From Thermodesulfobacteriota bacterium (lineage in GTDB: Bacteria; Desulfobacterota_D; UBA1144; Nemesobacterales; CSP1-2): 64,000 bases of DNA. Where the stretch lies: positions 90,644 through 154,643 of the forward strand of contig DATMAT010000020.1 of assembly GCA_035559815.1 (NCBI GenBank), given 5' to 3'. The notes under the pieces were generated by a model, which made no database searches, was not told the origin of the DNA, and saw only the letters and a list, made by a program, of their open reading frames with translations. Positions 26,761 to 34,838 of the stretch are shown one piece after another. The translations under genes and the position numbers were made by a program. Position 1 is the stretch's first letter, and every line of letters begins with the position of its first letter.

Positions 26761-29724
26761 CTATACCTCTCCTCCCATCTGTTGTTTATAATACTCCTCG
26801 AACCATCTTCTCTTCACCATTTCATTCATCCTGGGTTCTGAGAGCTTTTTGTAGAGGTCTATTTTAGTATTAACGTACTCCAATAACAATGAGTCAAACA
26901 CCTGCTCAAACTTGTACCTCATACCGTCCATAGTGTTCCTATCGTTCATGACTGATTTTAGCTCCTCGTTCTCCTCCATTTTTGTCCAGAGCCTTTCCAT
27001 ATCTACCTTGTCATCATCGGTTAGATTCGAGCCATGCACCTCATTAAGCTCTCTGATAATATTAGACAGGATATCTTTTGGTTCCTCCTTGTGGTGAGGT
27101 ACTGTGCTAGTAATGCCTGGGATGAAAGCATTTTTCTTCTCAAGTAAAAGCTTCCCTGTATATGTCCTTTGAATTCGTAATGAGTCTAGGGCTACAGCAT
27201 ATTGAATTTCGGAAGGTAAACGTCCATCACGCTTCGGAAGCTTCCTGTTTAAAAGCTTGGCAAAATCATATAATTTCTGGAGTTCTACATCTTCAAAGCT
27301 GATTAACTGGGAGACAAAACTGTATAAACGGATATAGCTCTGTAAAGTTGCCCTGAAATCCTCCCTCTCATTTTCTTCCTTTTCGATGAATCTGGAGACA
27401 ACCCTATCCAGAATTGGTTGCATCTTCTCCTTCGATTCATTCTCATCATAAAGCACCCTAGCCAAATCCTCTATATCATTTCCGGTATAGATATTGAACT
27501 GTTCAAGTTCGGACTGTTTATCATATAGCTTATTAGGGTCTGTTTCTTCTGCCAGGATAGTTGTTTCATAATAGGGTTGAAAGGCATTTTGGATGTCATC
27601 TGCCTCATTTACGAAGTCCAAAACAACAGTTTCCGTCTTTCCTTTCATGGTTCTGTTTAATCTACTTAAGGTCTGGACTGCATGTAGCCCAACTAGCTTT
27701 TTATCCACATACATGGTGTGAAGAAGTGGTTCGTCAAATCCGGTCTGGAATTTCTCAGCAACGATAAGAATTCTGTAGTCCGGTGTTTTGAATGCATCTG
27801 GAATACTTACCTTGGGTGGGAGCCTATTTAAGCTATTTTCCGTATATTTTTCAAGCGTATCAGGGTCTCTCACTTCTCCAGAAAACGCTACTAGAGGTTT
27901 ATACGGGAGATTTTTCTCTTCCATTATCTTTTTGAACATGAGATAGTACCTAACTGCATGTAGCCTAGAACGGGTTACAACCATTGCTCGACCACGTCCC
28001 TGGATGGCGTTTTCAGTCACATCCATAAAATGATCCAGCATTATCCTCGTCTTCATTTCAATCGCATGTGGTTGCAAATCCACGTAGGAAGTGAGCAGTC
28101 TAACTGCTTTTTTCTTCGGGTATTCTTTATCCTCCTCAATCCTTTTGGCCAGTTTGAAGTATCGTTTAAAGGTGGTGTAATTCTCTAAAACGTCCAGTAT
28201 AAATTCCTCTTCGATGGCCTGTCTCATCGAATACAAGTGGAAAGCTTCATATCTCCCATCTCGGTTCTTCCATCCAAAAAGCTCAAGGGTTTTGTTCTTG
28301 GGGGTAGCTGTAAAAGCAAAGTAAGAAATATGGGGTTGTCTCCCTCTAAGTCGTATCTCCTTTACAATTTCATCCTCGATATCGAATTCATCCTTATCCT
28401 CTTCCTCTGCCTGTTCCAGGTTAACCGATAGTACTTTCTTTAAATGTTTTGAACTCTCACCGGACTGACTGGAGTGTGCTTCATCTAAAATAACAGCGAA
28501 GCGTTTTCCTTTTAATTCGGTTATGGTGTCGGAGATGACGGGGAACTTCTGTAGAGTCGTAACGATAATGTCTTTACCGTGTTCTAGTGCTTCTCGTAAC
28601 TGAGTGGAGTCTATGTCAATTTTTTTGACAACTCCCTCCACCTGTTCAAATTGTTTAATGGTGTTCTGTAACTGCCTATCGAGAACCCTTCTATCAGTAA
28701 CCACAACTATGGAGTCAAATAACCTCTCTTTATCGGTATCCCTTTGGTAAAAACTTGCCAATTGGTGCGCTAACCAGGCAATGGTATTTGACTTTCCTGA
28801 TCCAGCAGAATGCTGAATGAGATAACTCTCCCCAACACCCTCGTCCTTTAAAGCATCGAGTATTTTCCTCACTGCATCTAACTGGTGGAATCTTGGAAAA
28901 ACAAATACTTCATATTCCCTTTCTATAAGACCTTTGTTTTTATCATAGTACTTCTCGCTATTTTTCTGGATATGGAGGTAATTATGGATCAGGTTCAGGA
29001 GCGTATCCGGTTGAAGTATATCCTCCCATAGATATGCAGTCTTATGGCCCCTGGGATTAACTGGGTTCTCGGTATCCAAATTAAAGGGTAGGAAATGGGT
29101 ATTATCTCCCTCCAGCTTGGTTGTCATATAGACCTTCTCATTTCCCACAGCAAAGTGTACGAGACATCTTTTGAACTGGAAAAGTGGTTCTTTAGGGTCA
29201 CGGTCTTTCCGATACTGTTTAATTGCCTCTTCAACAAATTGACCGGTGAGGGAATTTTTTAGTTCTGCAGTAATAATGGGAATGCCATTAAGAAATATGG
29301 TTAAATCGAGAGAGTCATTTGTTTTCTTGCTGTAGTTTAGTTGTCTTACGATAGAAAACCTGTTCCTAGAGTAAAGGATTTGATGTTCGGGGTTCATGCC
29401 ACTAGAAGGTTTGAAGTATGCTAGATGGAATTTTGAACCCCTGTCCTTTATACCTTCCCTTAAGACCTGGAGTGTCCCTTTGCGATTGATTTCTTGAGAC
29501 AAACGGTAACAGAGCTTTTTAGGGGTGTCTAAGCCATATTGGTTTTCCAGTTTTTCGTATTCTTTGGGTTGGGTGGTCTGGATAAATTGGATTACTTCAT
29601 CTGGTATTAAGCAAAGCTCTTTATCATAATTTTCTGGAGACAGTTTAATATAGCCAGAGTTTAGAAGGTGGTCTTCAATATGTGCTTCAAAGTCTTTTTC
29701 CCTATAGGACTGGGATGTCATCAC
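26761..29724 (-). CDS. hsdR: Type I restriction enzyme, R (endonuclease/translocase) subunit
   Basis: HsdR (987 residues) cleaves unmodified DNA after ATP-driven translocation. The N-terminal PD-(D/E)XK nuclease is visible as Asp140 in SLDLTIFLNG and Glu154-x-Lys156 in ITAELKN. The SF2 helicase core has Walker A HSAGSGKSNT (305-314), the DEAH box in VILDEAHSSQ (414-417), FAFTATP and the QTLSRLNR motif VI. The C-terminal helical domain contacts the methylase. It is full length and in the same operon direction as hsdM and hsdS, but separated from hsdS by the small gene at 29801. Confidence 0.97.
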   Translation of the reverse strand: MMTSQSYREKDFEAHIEDHLLNSGYIKLSPENYDKELCLIPDEVIQFIQTTQPKEYEKLENQYGLDTPKKLCYRLSQEINRKGTLQVLREGIKDRGSKFHLAYFKPSSGMNPEHQILYSRNRFSIVRQLNYSKKTNDSLDLTIFLNGIPIITAELKNSLTGQFVEEAIKQYRKDRDPKEPLFQFKRCLVHFAVGNEKVYMTTKLEGDNTHFLPFNLDTENPVNPRGHKTAYLWEDILQPDTLLNLIHNYLHIQKNSEKYYDKNKGLIEREYEVFVFPRFHQLDAVRKILDALKDEGVGESYLIQHSAGSGKSNTIAWLAHQLASFYQRDTDKERLFDSIVVVTDRRVLDRQLQNTIKQFEQVEGVVKKIDIDSTQLREALEHGKDIIVTTLQKFPVISDTITELKGKRFAVILDEAHSSQSGESSKHLKKVLSVNLEQAEEEDKDEFDIEDEIVKEIRLRGRQPHISYFAFTATPKNKTLELFGWKNRDGRYEAFHLYSMRQAIEEEFILDVLENYTTFKRYFKLAKRIEEDKEYPKKKAVRLLTSYVDLQPHAIEMKTRIMLDHFMDVTENAIQGRGRAMVVTRSRLHAVRYYLMFKKIMEEKNLPYKPLVAFSGEVRDPDTLEKYTENSLNRLPPKVSIPDAFKTPDYRILIVAEKFQTGFDEPLLHTMYVDKKLVGLHAVQTLSRLNRTMKGKTETVVLDFVNEADDIQNAFQPYYETTILAEETDPNKLYDKQSELEQFNIYTGNDIEDLARVLYDENESKEKMQPILDRVVSRFIEKEENEREDFRATLQSYIRLYSFVSQLISFEDVELQKLYDFAKLLNRKLPKRDGRLPSEIQYAVALDSLRIQRTYTGKLLLEKKNAFIPGITSTVPHHKEEPKDILSNIIRELNEVHGSNLTDDDKVDMERLWTKMEENEELKSVMNDRNTMDGMRYKFEQVFDSLLLEYVNTKIDLYKKLSEPRMNEMVKRRWFEEYYKQQMGGEV

Positions 29725-29800
29725 ATTACCTCATTTTTGATTCCCTTTCCTATCCTCCAGACCTTGAAACTAAATGTTTGTTACAATTTTATGGCTTTCA

Positions 29801-30187
29801 TTAGAAATAATCAATAATCTCAACTTTCGCATAAGGATAACGTTCTAGCAAAGGTCTTAAGACCGAGTCATCACATGTACATAAAGCTACTGACAAAATA
29901 CTCCTGGGTTTAAAATATTTTTGTAATAAAAAATATGAGAAAAGGGTCTGCCCCATCAGATACATCCCAAGCCTTTTTGTTTTTGCCTGGACACAAATTA
30001 TGTCCTTTCCTTTTATAACTACCTCCCTCTGCTTTGCTATTCTATGTTCTCCATCTGGAATAATGATTCCATCAATGTATCTTGGACTATTGGTATTTGT
30101 TTTTTTTACTACAAGAAATTCTTCTACCAGTGTTCCACCGACTTTATTCCAGTACGCCCTAATTAACGGAGTCTCTTTTTTGCTCAT
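29801..30187 (-). CDS. Small protein with possible PD-(D/E)XK-like core, embedded in the hsd operon
   Basis: This 128-residue protein is not recognised. The order RYIDGIIIPDG (Asp near residue 40), then KDIICVQAKTKRLGMYLMGQTL (Gln-Ala-Lys near 67-69), followed by a hydrophobic helix, resembles the D...(E/Q)xK arrangement of PD-(D/E)XK nuclease folds. The rest (SVALCTCDDSVLRPLLERY) is alpha/beta. It overlaps the end of hsdS by 29 bases, so it is translationally coupled to the type I system and is probably an accessory subunit or nuclease. A non-nuclease regulatory role is equally possible. Confidence 0.6.
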   Translation of the reverse strand: MSKKETPLIRAYWNKVGGTLVEEFLVVKKTNTNSPRYIDGIIIPDGEHRIAKQREVVIKGKDIICVQAKTKRLGMYLMGQTLFSYFLLQKYFKPRSILSVALCTCDDSVLRPLLERYPYAKVEIIDYF

Positions 30188-31430
30188 CGCTACTTTTTCT
30201 TACATCAATTTTCCCCGTCACAACCTGGGAGATAAGGGAGGTTCGGTATTCGTTTAGGAATTCAATGGATTTATTATGCTTTTCAATCAAACTGTCAATT
30301 TCTTGGGTCTTTTGTTGAAGGTATTCCGCAATTTCGTCTTGTTCAGATGAAGGTGGTGATAAGAACTTTATATCTTTTAATTTTTCTCTTGTTAGATGTC
30401 CAATGCTCACTCTATTTACTATTGCTTCAAAGAATCCTGTTTTCCCATATGCTTGAAAGTGATATAAATAGTAATATGGATTATATTCAGGGTGCATTGT
30501 GACTTTATGAACCGAATTTTGAATATAACACTCTGGGAGTTCATTCCTCCAGAGTGCAGTTCTTCCAACCTCACCTCCCTCACTCACTAATAAATCATTT
30601 TTTTTCAATCTGTATTGATTTAATTCATTCTGGGAAAACCACATTTCTTTAATATCATCTGTATCAACTTTTTCCCAGGTTATGTTCTGTGCCCGTAAAT
30701 AGGGTTTTCTAAGGTACTCACCCCTATCATCATTCGTAAGCATTTTCCCTAACACTATTTCACAAAGAAATTTAAGAGGTTGAACTTCCCAATGTTCCGG
30801 TATCTTCCCTAACCACTCAATCCCAGAGTCTTTCATCTTCACATTGGGATTCAGTCCTTTAGTCACTGCATGGTTGATAATTGCTGTTCGATATTCCTTG
30901 AGGAGTTCAATGAGCTTCTGTTTCTTTTCAACGAGAATGTCTATCTGATTTGTTTTGTGGTCGAGGTAACACGCTATAGTATTTTGTTCGAGGGGTGGTG
31001 GCAATGGCACTATTCTTTCATATACCTCTTCTCTGTTCAAACCTGGTACAGCGGAATCTTTTGAGAAAGAATCAAGTTTTAAGGAAAGTAAAAGATAATA
31101 CAACCAACGAATATCATTACTGGTTGCAGTAGTATCAATATAAAATGTGGTATCAATAGGAAAGCATTTACCCTCTGAATAGTTCACTTTTCCGAAGGAA
31201 CCCTTTCTTCCGATAACTATGCAAGGGTAGGTTGTTATTGCCTTGTCATGATAACCAGTAATTCCATTTGAACCATAGACTGGAACACTCCCATCTGTTC
31301 TATTCTCGTTTGAAAGCGATTCACCATAAAGGAGTAGAGTTACTCTTTTTAACCGAGTAATTTCCCAGTGCTCAGGTATTTCTCTAATTAAATCGATACC
31401 AGTATCTTTATATTTTGAGTACTGATTCAT
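30159..31430 (-). CDS. hsdS: Type I restriction-modification specificity subunit
   Basis: HsdS (423 residues) has two target-recognition domains, each opening with the same signature: IREIPEHWEITRLKRV near residue 15 and LGKIPEHWEVQPLKFL near residue 211. Each domain ends in a conserved helix (EQNTIACYLDHKTNQIDILVEKKQ and EQDEIAEYLQQKTQEIDSLIEKHN, given in part), which sets the spacing of the bipartite DNA target. It overlaps the hsdM stop by 4 bases (ATGA coupling). The two TRDs differ, so the recognised sequence should be asymmetric. Confidence 0.96.
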   Translation of the reverse strand: MNQYSKYKDTGIDLIREIPEHWEITRLKRVTLLLYGESLSNENRTDGSVPVYGSNGITGYHDKAITTYPCIVIGRKGSFGKVNYSEGKCFPIDTTFYIDTTATSNDIRWLYYLLLSLKLDSFSKDSAVPGLNREEVYERIVPLPPPLEQNTIACYLDHKTNQIDILVEKKQKLIELLKEYRTAIINHAVTKGLNPNVKMKDSGIEWLGKIPEHWEVQPLKFLCEIVLGKMLTNDDRGEYLRKPYLRAQNITWEKVDTDDIKEMWFSQNELNQYRLKKNDLLVSEGGEVGRTALWRNELPECYIQNSVHKVTMHPEYNPYYYLYHFQAYGKTGFFEAIVNRVSIGHLTREKLKDIKFLSPPSSEQDEIAEYLQQKTQEIDSLIEKHNKSIEFLNEYRTSLISQVVTGKIDVRKSSDEQKRDSVN

Positions 31431-33151
31431 AAACCTAAGATGTCCTTTAATAGACCTTCTGTCTCTTTCTCTAGCGTAAGAATATCAGCTTTAATCTTAT
31501 CGAGAGACCGTAATGGTTGATATTTGTAAAAGTATTTGGTGAAGTTGATTTCATAACCTACCTTATCCTTGCTTCTATCCATCCAGGTATCTGGAAGATG
31601 GGGCTTTACTTCTCTCTCAAAGTATTCGTCGATATCTTCTTTCAACGGTACTTTCTCATAATCCCTTAAAGACGGGTCAGGCTTGGGCTTTTTGTAGGGG
31701 TCTTTTACGATTTTTCCATTCTCAAGGAGAGGTCTCTCTACCGTGACTTTTGTGTATCCAAAATCTTCATTATCAAAAATTTTGCAATTCTCACATTCCT
31801 TGAATCTGGTGTAAATCTGGGTTATCTCCTTTATTTGGTCATTCTCAATGTAGTTTCTTTTGTTTCCCAGGCTCTTTCTCATTTTTTTATAGTAATCCAC
31901 TGCATTGATAAGTTGGACTTTTCCCTTACGCCTGGAAGGTTTGTTATTTGTTACAATCCAGATATAGGTAGCAATACCCGTGTTATAAAAGAGTTCGGTA
32001 GGAAGGGCTATAATTGCTTCCAACCAATCGTTTTCGATTATCCATTTGCGAATATTGCTTTCGCCCGATCCAGCATCCCCCGTGAAAAGGGGAGACCCAT
32101 TAAAGATAATCGCAATACGGGACCCACTTGGTTCCATTTTTGAAATCATATGCTGGAGGAAAAGTAGCGCACCATCACTTACTCTAGGGAGTCCAGCGTG
32201 AAAACGACCATTGGGGTTTTCACTTTCTTTTCTAATAAAATCTTCTTCTTTCTTCCAACTAACACCGAATGGGGGATTAGAGAGCATAAAATTAAATCTG
32301 AATCCTTTAAACTTATCTTCCCTAAAACTGGAACCATCACGAATGTTATCAGCATCTTCTCCCATTATCAGGACATCAGCTTTAGCTATAGCATAAGTCT
32401 GGGGATTAAGCTCCTGGCCATAAATAACAATCTCTATATCGGGATTAATGTTCTGGGTGATATATTCCTTGGCGATAGTAAGCATTCCACCGGTTCCACA
32501 TGCTGGATCAAAGACTGTCCTTACGATGCCTTTACCTTTGAGTTCTTCATGGTGTTCAGCAAATAATAGGTTAACCATCAACCGGATGACCTCTCTGGGA
32601 GTATAATGCTCTCCAGCAGTCTCGTTGGACATTTCTGAAAATCGTCTTAAAAGCTCCTCAAAAATGTATCCCATCTCATGATTAGAGACCTTATCAGGAT
32701 GTAGGTCTATTTCAGTGAATTTGTCCACGAGCATGAACAGAAGGTCATTTTTGGCCAGTTTAGAGATAATCTTATCAATCTGAAAATTCTCTAGAATCTC
32801 AGAGACATTAGGACTAAAACCACTTATATAGTTATTGAAATTAATCTCTATATTCTTTGCGTCCTGGGAGAGCTTCTGGAGGTCAAAATGAGAGGTATTA
32901 TAGAACTTTAATCCACCGGTTGACTGGAGAATTACAGGTGAGGGGTCTTCCAATACAGCTTTAAATTTATTATAACTTTCAATGACTTTATCCTTAACAG
33001 GTTCCAGGACACAGTCTAATCTCCTTAAAACCACGAAAGGTAAAGTCACATCACCATACTCGTGGGCCTTAAAACTCCCCCTCAAAATATCATCTGCCAC
33101 CTGCCATATAAAATTAGCTTTATCCTGAAAACTATTCATAAAATATGACAA
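31427..33151 (-). CDS. hsdM: Type I restriction-modification N6-adenine methyltransferase
   Basis: HsdM (574 residues) has the N-terminal helical HsdM domain, then the methylase core: AGEHYTPREVIRLMV (179-193), SAM-binding motif I FDPACGTGG (214-222) and catalytic motif IV NPPF (292-295). It methylates the site selected by HsdS and forms the M2S core with it. The first codon is only 100 bases from the left end of the IS element, which lies between hsdM and its natural upstream region. Transcription may now depend on the short remaining leader or on a promoter in the IS. Confidence 0.97.
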   Translation of the reverse strand: MSYFMNSFQDKANFIWQVADDILRGSFKAHEYGDVTLPFVVLRRLDCVLEPVKDKVIESYNKFKAVLEDPSPVILQSTGGLKFYNTSHFDLQKLSQDAKNIEINFNNYISGFSPNVSEILENFQIDKIISKLAKNDLLFMLVDKFTEIDLHPDKVSNHEMGYIFEELLRRFSEMSNETAGEHYTPREVIRLMVNLLFAEHHEELKGKGIVRTVFDPACGTGGMLTIAKEYITQNINPDIEIVIYGQELNPQTYAIAKADVLIMGEDADNIRDGSSFREDKFKGFRFNFMLSNPPFGVSWKKEEDFIRKESENPNGRFHAGLPRVSDGALLFLQHMISKMEPSGSRIAIIFNGSPLFTGDAGSGESNIRKWIIENDWLEAIIALPTELFYNTGIATYIWIVTNNKPSRRKGKVQLINAVDYYKKMRKSLGNKRNYIENDQIKEITQIYTRFKECENCKIFDNEDFGYTKVTVERPLLENGKIVKDPYKKPKPDPSLRDYEKVPLKEDIDEYFEREVKPHLPDTWMDRSKDKVGYEINFTKYFYKYQPLRSLDKIKADILTLEKETEGLLKDILGL

Positions 33152-33281
33152 ATATAATATAACTACATTAAGAGAACAATATTAATAAATACAATCAGCA
33201 AATTTATATCTCCCCATCCCCTTTAAAATCTTCAAAAATCAATCACTCTATGGTTTAACCCCCTAAAAACTGGACAATAGA

Positions 33282-34172
33282 TTAACCGTATTCAGCTAAC
33301 TTTTCTTCTCCATTTTGATACTCCCTGAGAAATCTATCCGGTGACTTGTACCCGATCCCGGAATGGATTCTCTCCCCATTGTAGAACCGGAAATATCTGT
33401 CCAGTATACACCTCAGGTGTTCTAAACTCTCAAACTCAAACTTCTCTATTACCTCCTCCTCCAATATACTATGCAACGACTCTATATACCCATTCTCCCG
33501 AGGCGATGATACGTGAGTAAACTCCTGCTCTATATTTATCCCCTTAAGATAATCCCTCACCTTGTGCGCTATAAACTGGCTCCCATTGTCTGTCCTGATC
33601 GTTACTTCCTTAGGAAAAGCGGTCTTTAAAATAACCTCGTCCATAAGTCCTATAACTGCCCCTTGCCTCATGCTCCCTGACACCCTGTACCCCAGCACCT
33701 TCCTGCTGAATATGTCCATAACACTTAGCAGATATACATTCTTCCTCTCCCCTTGAACATATACATACTTTATGTCCATCTGTAGTTTCTCATATGGCCT
33801 CTCTGCACTCATCCTTATTTCCTTCACAAACTCCCTCTTCCCCAAGGACCTTATTCTCATCTTGAGTAAAAGCCTGTTCTCCTTCATTATCCGGTATACT
33901 CGCTTCTTGTTGATGATATACCCCAGGTCCTTCAAGTATCTGCTAACCTTGATGTACCCATAGTTAACAAACTCCTTAGAGAGAAGATCCTTTATCTCCT
34001 CTATCACCCTTTGCTCCGGGAACAGTCCCCCGCTACTATGCATCACATACCTATCCGGTTTCCTCCCCTTTCTCCCCTCATTAGCTCTGTAGTAATAGGT
34101 GCTCCTGCTCATATCCACCGCCGACAGTACCTTTGACACCTTATTCCCCTCTCCTATGTATTCCCTTGCCAC
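33282..34172 (-). CDS. IS3-family transposase OrfB (DDE integrase core)
   Basis: This 296-residue catalytic part is joined to OrfA in the active transposase. An N-terminal HTH_21-like region (INKKRVYRIMKENRLL) precedes the rve integrase core with the DDE triad: Asp in LQMDIKYV, Asp in IRTDNGSQF and Glu in PRENGYIESLHS. It starts with GTG, sharing one base with the OrfA stop (TAGTG). An A7 run 30 bases earlier could support the -1 frameshift that makes the OrfAB fusion in this family. Confidence 0.95.
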   Translation of the reverse strand: MAREYIGEGNKVSKVLSAVDMSRSTYYYRANEGRKGRKPDRYVMHSSGGLFPEQRVIEEIKDLLSKEFVNYGYIKVSRYLKDLGYIINKKRVYRIMKENRLLLKMRIRSLGKREFVKEIRMSAERPYEKLQMDIKYVYVQGERKNVYLLSVMDIFSRKVLGYRVSGSMRQGAVIGLMDEVILKTAFPKEVTIRTDNGSQFIAHKVRDYLKGINIEQEFTHVSSPRENGYIESLHSILEEEVIEKFEFESLEHLRCILDRYFRFYNGERIHSGIGYKSPDRFLREYQNGEEKLAEYG

Positions 34173-34477
34173 TATCCTTCTCTCTTTTTTCTCTGGAGTG
34201 TTTTTTTAAGCAGCGATTCCTTGATGCTTAACTCCAGCTCCTTATCCGCTAATAGCTGCTTTAACCTCTGATTCTCTCTCATCAACCTCTCAAACTCTGG
34301 ATCCCTGCTCTTCCTACTGCTTAACCCCTCTATCCCCATCGCATCATATCTCCTCTTCCACTGATAATAAGCCGATGCGTATATCCCGTACCTCCTGCAG
34401 GTTGCTACTACTCCCTCGCTTTCCGCTTCCTGAATAAAAGCCAATTTCTCTTCTGCTGTCCATCTCTTTCTCTTCAT
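34172..34477 (-). CDS. IS3-family transposase OrfA (helix-turn-helix)
   Basis: This 101-residue DNA-binding part of the IS transposase has an HTH (WTAEEKLAFIQEAESEGVVATCRRYGIYASAYYQWKRRY, residues 5-43, quoted for its Trp-Lys signature) and a C-terminal leucine-zipper-like helix (LMRENQRLKQLLADKELEL). Its end carries the AAAAAAA run (KK-T codons) near the OrfB overlap. It ends at the TAGTG junction. Confidence 0.93.
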   Translation of the reverse strand: MKRKRWTAEEKLAFIQEAESEGVVATCRRYGIYASAYYQWKRRYDAMGIEGLSSRKSRDPEFERLMRENQRLKQLLADKELELSIKESLLKKTLQRKKREG

Positions 34478-34589
34478 CTCCTAACCCCCTAATTATTAGT
34501 ATTTTGTATACTAATTCCTGTCCAATCAATTAGGGGGCTAAGACATCTACTTAAATAACAATCTAAATACAAAAACATTAATAACCAAT

Positions 34590-34617
34590 TTTATTTATTT
34601 ATTTATTTATTTATTTA
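34590..34617. repeat. Tetranucleotide microsatellite (TTTA)7
   Basis: Seven perfect TTTA units follow AATT and are followed by AATAAT. It is located between the IS right end and the polymerase gene, outside any coding frame. Tracts like this change length by slippage; whether it has any promoter effect is unknown. Confidence 0.8.
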
Positions 34618-34838
34618 AATAATCGGATTACTATATGTGTGGATTTTGCGATATGCATCGCCAAAAACAAATATTGGGTCAAAATTAGAATAGGTTGACA
34701 TGTATATCATTGTAATCACTTGATTATTTTCTATTTCCTAACTCAATTGGTATATGTTAATTCACTATTCTCTGTCGATTTAATTCAAAGGTTGACAAAC
34801 CTATACATTCGGTGTCCAAGAAGGTATGACGAGTTCTT

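Larger units (their letters stand above)
33251..34545 (-). mobile_element. Complete IS3-family insertion sequence with terminal repeats and TCTA target duplication
   Basis: The element is 1295 bp long. Its ends start with TG and match over about 27 bases: TGGTTTAACCCCCTAA...TGGACA on the left and, read inward from the right, TGTCTTAGCCCCCTAA...TGGACA. Flanking bases 33247-33250 and 34546-34549 are both TCTA, a 4-bp target-site duplication. It encodes OrfA and OrfB in the IS3 arrangement. The intact ORFs, ends and duplication indicate a recent insertion. The right end also contains an inner hairpin (CCCCCTAATT...AATTAGGGGG). Confidence 0.95.
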
